Position numbers and translations under genes: made by a program. From NCBI GenBank assembly GCA_023262365.1, contig JALRBF010000285.1, positions 1 through 5,797 on the forward strand: 5,797 nt of DNA, read 5' to 3'. Below are positions 5,029 through 5,797 of the stretch, piece after piece; within the stretch, counting starts at the first letter, position 1; each line of letters starts with the position of its first letter. Below the pieces are notes generated by a model. The model was not told where the DNA came from. It saw only the letters and a program-made list of their open reading frames with translations, and searched no databases. This stretch comes from Burkholderiaceae bacterium. GTDB taxonomy: Bacteria > Pseudomonadota > Gammaproteobacteria > Burkholderiales > Burkholderiaceae_C.

Positions 5029-5797
5029 ATGCAAGCCCACACCACCGTACTGAACGTCAATGGCATTGAGGTCATTTACAACCACGTGATTTTGGTGCTC
5101 AAAGGGGTGTCGCTGCAGGTGCAACAAGGTCAAATCGCGGCGTTGCTAGGCGGCAACGGCGCGGGCAAAACCACCACGCTGCGCGCCGTGTCCAACCTGC
5201 TGCGTGGCGAACGCGGCGAGGTGACCAAAGGCGGCATTGAACTGCGTGGCGAACGCATTGAAAACCTGACCCCGGCAGATTTAGTGCAGCGCGGTGTGAT
5301 CCAGGTCATGGAAGGGCGGCACTGCTTTGCCCACCTGACGATCGAAGAAAACTTGCTTACCGGCGCGTACACCCTAAAGAACAGGGAAGAAATTGCCCGT
5401 AATCTAGACAAAGTCTACACCTACTTCCCGCGCATCAAAGATCGCCGCAACTCGCAAGCGGCGTACACCTCTGGCGGCGAGCAACAGATGTGCGCCATAG
5501 GCCGGGCTCTGATGGCGAGTCCGTCCGTCGTCCTGCTCGACGAGCCTTCTATGGGCTTGGCGCCACAAATCGTGGAAGAGGTATTTGAAATTGTGAAAGA
5601 CCTCAACCAAAAAGAAGGCGTGACCTTTTTGTTGGCCGAGCAAAACACCAACATGGCGCTGCGCTACGCCGATTACGGCTACATCATGGAGTCCGGACGC
5701 ATTGTGATGGATGGCCCAGCCGATGAGCTGCGCAACAACGAAGACGTGAAAGAATTTTATTTGGGCGTAGGGGGCGGCGAGCGCAAGTCGTTTCGCG
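5029..5797 (+). CDS. livF: LIV-type ABC transporter ATP-binding protein LivF, 3' end missing
   Basis: This is the second ATPase subunit, pairing with LivG beneath LivH-LivM. The 256 codons visible have no stop, so the gene runs off the window. Motifs are Walker A GGNGAGKT (41-48), Q-loop Q92 in GVIQVMEGRHCF, signature TSGGEQQ (147-153), Walker B VVLLDEPSMGL (167-177) with E172, and LAEQN (203-206) at the H-loop, where LivF proteins carry Gln in place of His. EGR after the Q-loop and the EQN motif separate LivF from LivG. The C-terminal RNNEDVKEFYLG block is present, followed by GGGERKSFR, the start of a basic tail I recall from Burkholderiales LivF proteins, so probably only a few codons are lacking. 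ATG 5029 has AAGAGAG at 5017-5023 and fits the family N-terminus. It lies 98 bases after the binding-protein stop, across two hairpins, and is probably expressed by read-through. Confidence 0.94.
   Translation, partial: MQAHTTVLNVNGIEVIYNHVILVLKGVSLQVQQGQIAALLGGNGAGKTTTLRAVSNLLRGERGEVTKGGIELRGERIENLTPADLVQRGVIQVMEGRHCFAHLTIEENLLTGAYTLKNREEIARNLDKVYTYFPRIKDRRNSQAAYTSGGEQQMCAIGRALMASPSVVLLDEPSMGLAPQIVEEVFEIVKDLNQKEGVTFLLAEQNTNMALRYADYGYIMESGRIVMDGPADELRNNEDVKEFYLGVGGGERKSFR

Noticed and set aside
5635..5646. LivF with Gln instead of the switch histidine, and TSGGE instead of LSGGQ
   Set aside because: The EQN motif is typical of LivF proteins generally, and the signature change is conservative, so this is not a sign of inactivation.
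1..5797. CRISPR array, insertion sequence, integrase, toxin-antitoxin or defence genes
   Set aside because: No spaced repeats, terminal inverted repeats with a transposase, or matching protein motifs were found; all long frames not listed are shadows of the transporter genes.

Overview
The window carries most of a branched-chain amino acid (LIV/HAAT-type) ABC importer operon on the plus strand. Upstream of it are a tRNA-His gene and the 3' end of a broken acyl-CoA synthetase gene. The gene order (acyl-CoA synthetase, LivG-type ATPase, LivH-type permease, LivM-type permease, substrate-binding protein, LivF-type ATPase), the protein sequences and the moderately GC-rich coding suggest a betaproteobacterium of the Burkholderiales, perhaps a Comamonadaceae-like freshwater organism. 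This assignment comes from family recognition and was not tested by a search.

Layout. Bases 1-100 hold no gene, only two small hairpins and a short T tract. A complete tRNA-His (anticodon GTG, encoded CCA, extra 5' G) occupies 101-177. Directly after its CCA, with no spacer, begins the last ~160 codons of a COG1022-like long-chain acyl-CoA synthetase, ending at 659. The N-terminal three quarters of that enzyme, including the AMP-binding core, are absent. livG (684-1469), livH (1484-2413) and livM (2425-3501) follow with gaps of 24, 14 and 11 bases. A structured 94-base gap then precedes the substrate-binding protein gene (3596-4930), which has a Sec signal peptide and a strong Shine-Dalgarno sequence. 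A 98-base gap with two strong tandem hairpins separates it from livF (5029 to beyond the window end).

How it works together. The periplasmic protein captures the ligand. LivH and LivM form the membrane channel, and LivG and LivF are the two different ATPases that drive import. The synthetase, if intact elsewhere, would be placed to activate an imported carboxylic acid with CoA, so the ligand need not be leucine, isoleucine or valine. This last point is inference.

I see no undescribed system here. The points most worth a second look are the abrupt tRNA-His/synthetase junction, which is either a real rearrangement or an assembly or library chimera, and the inverted repeats on both sides of the binding-protein gene, which could set its expression apart from the membrane and ATPase genes.
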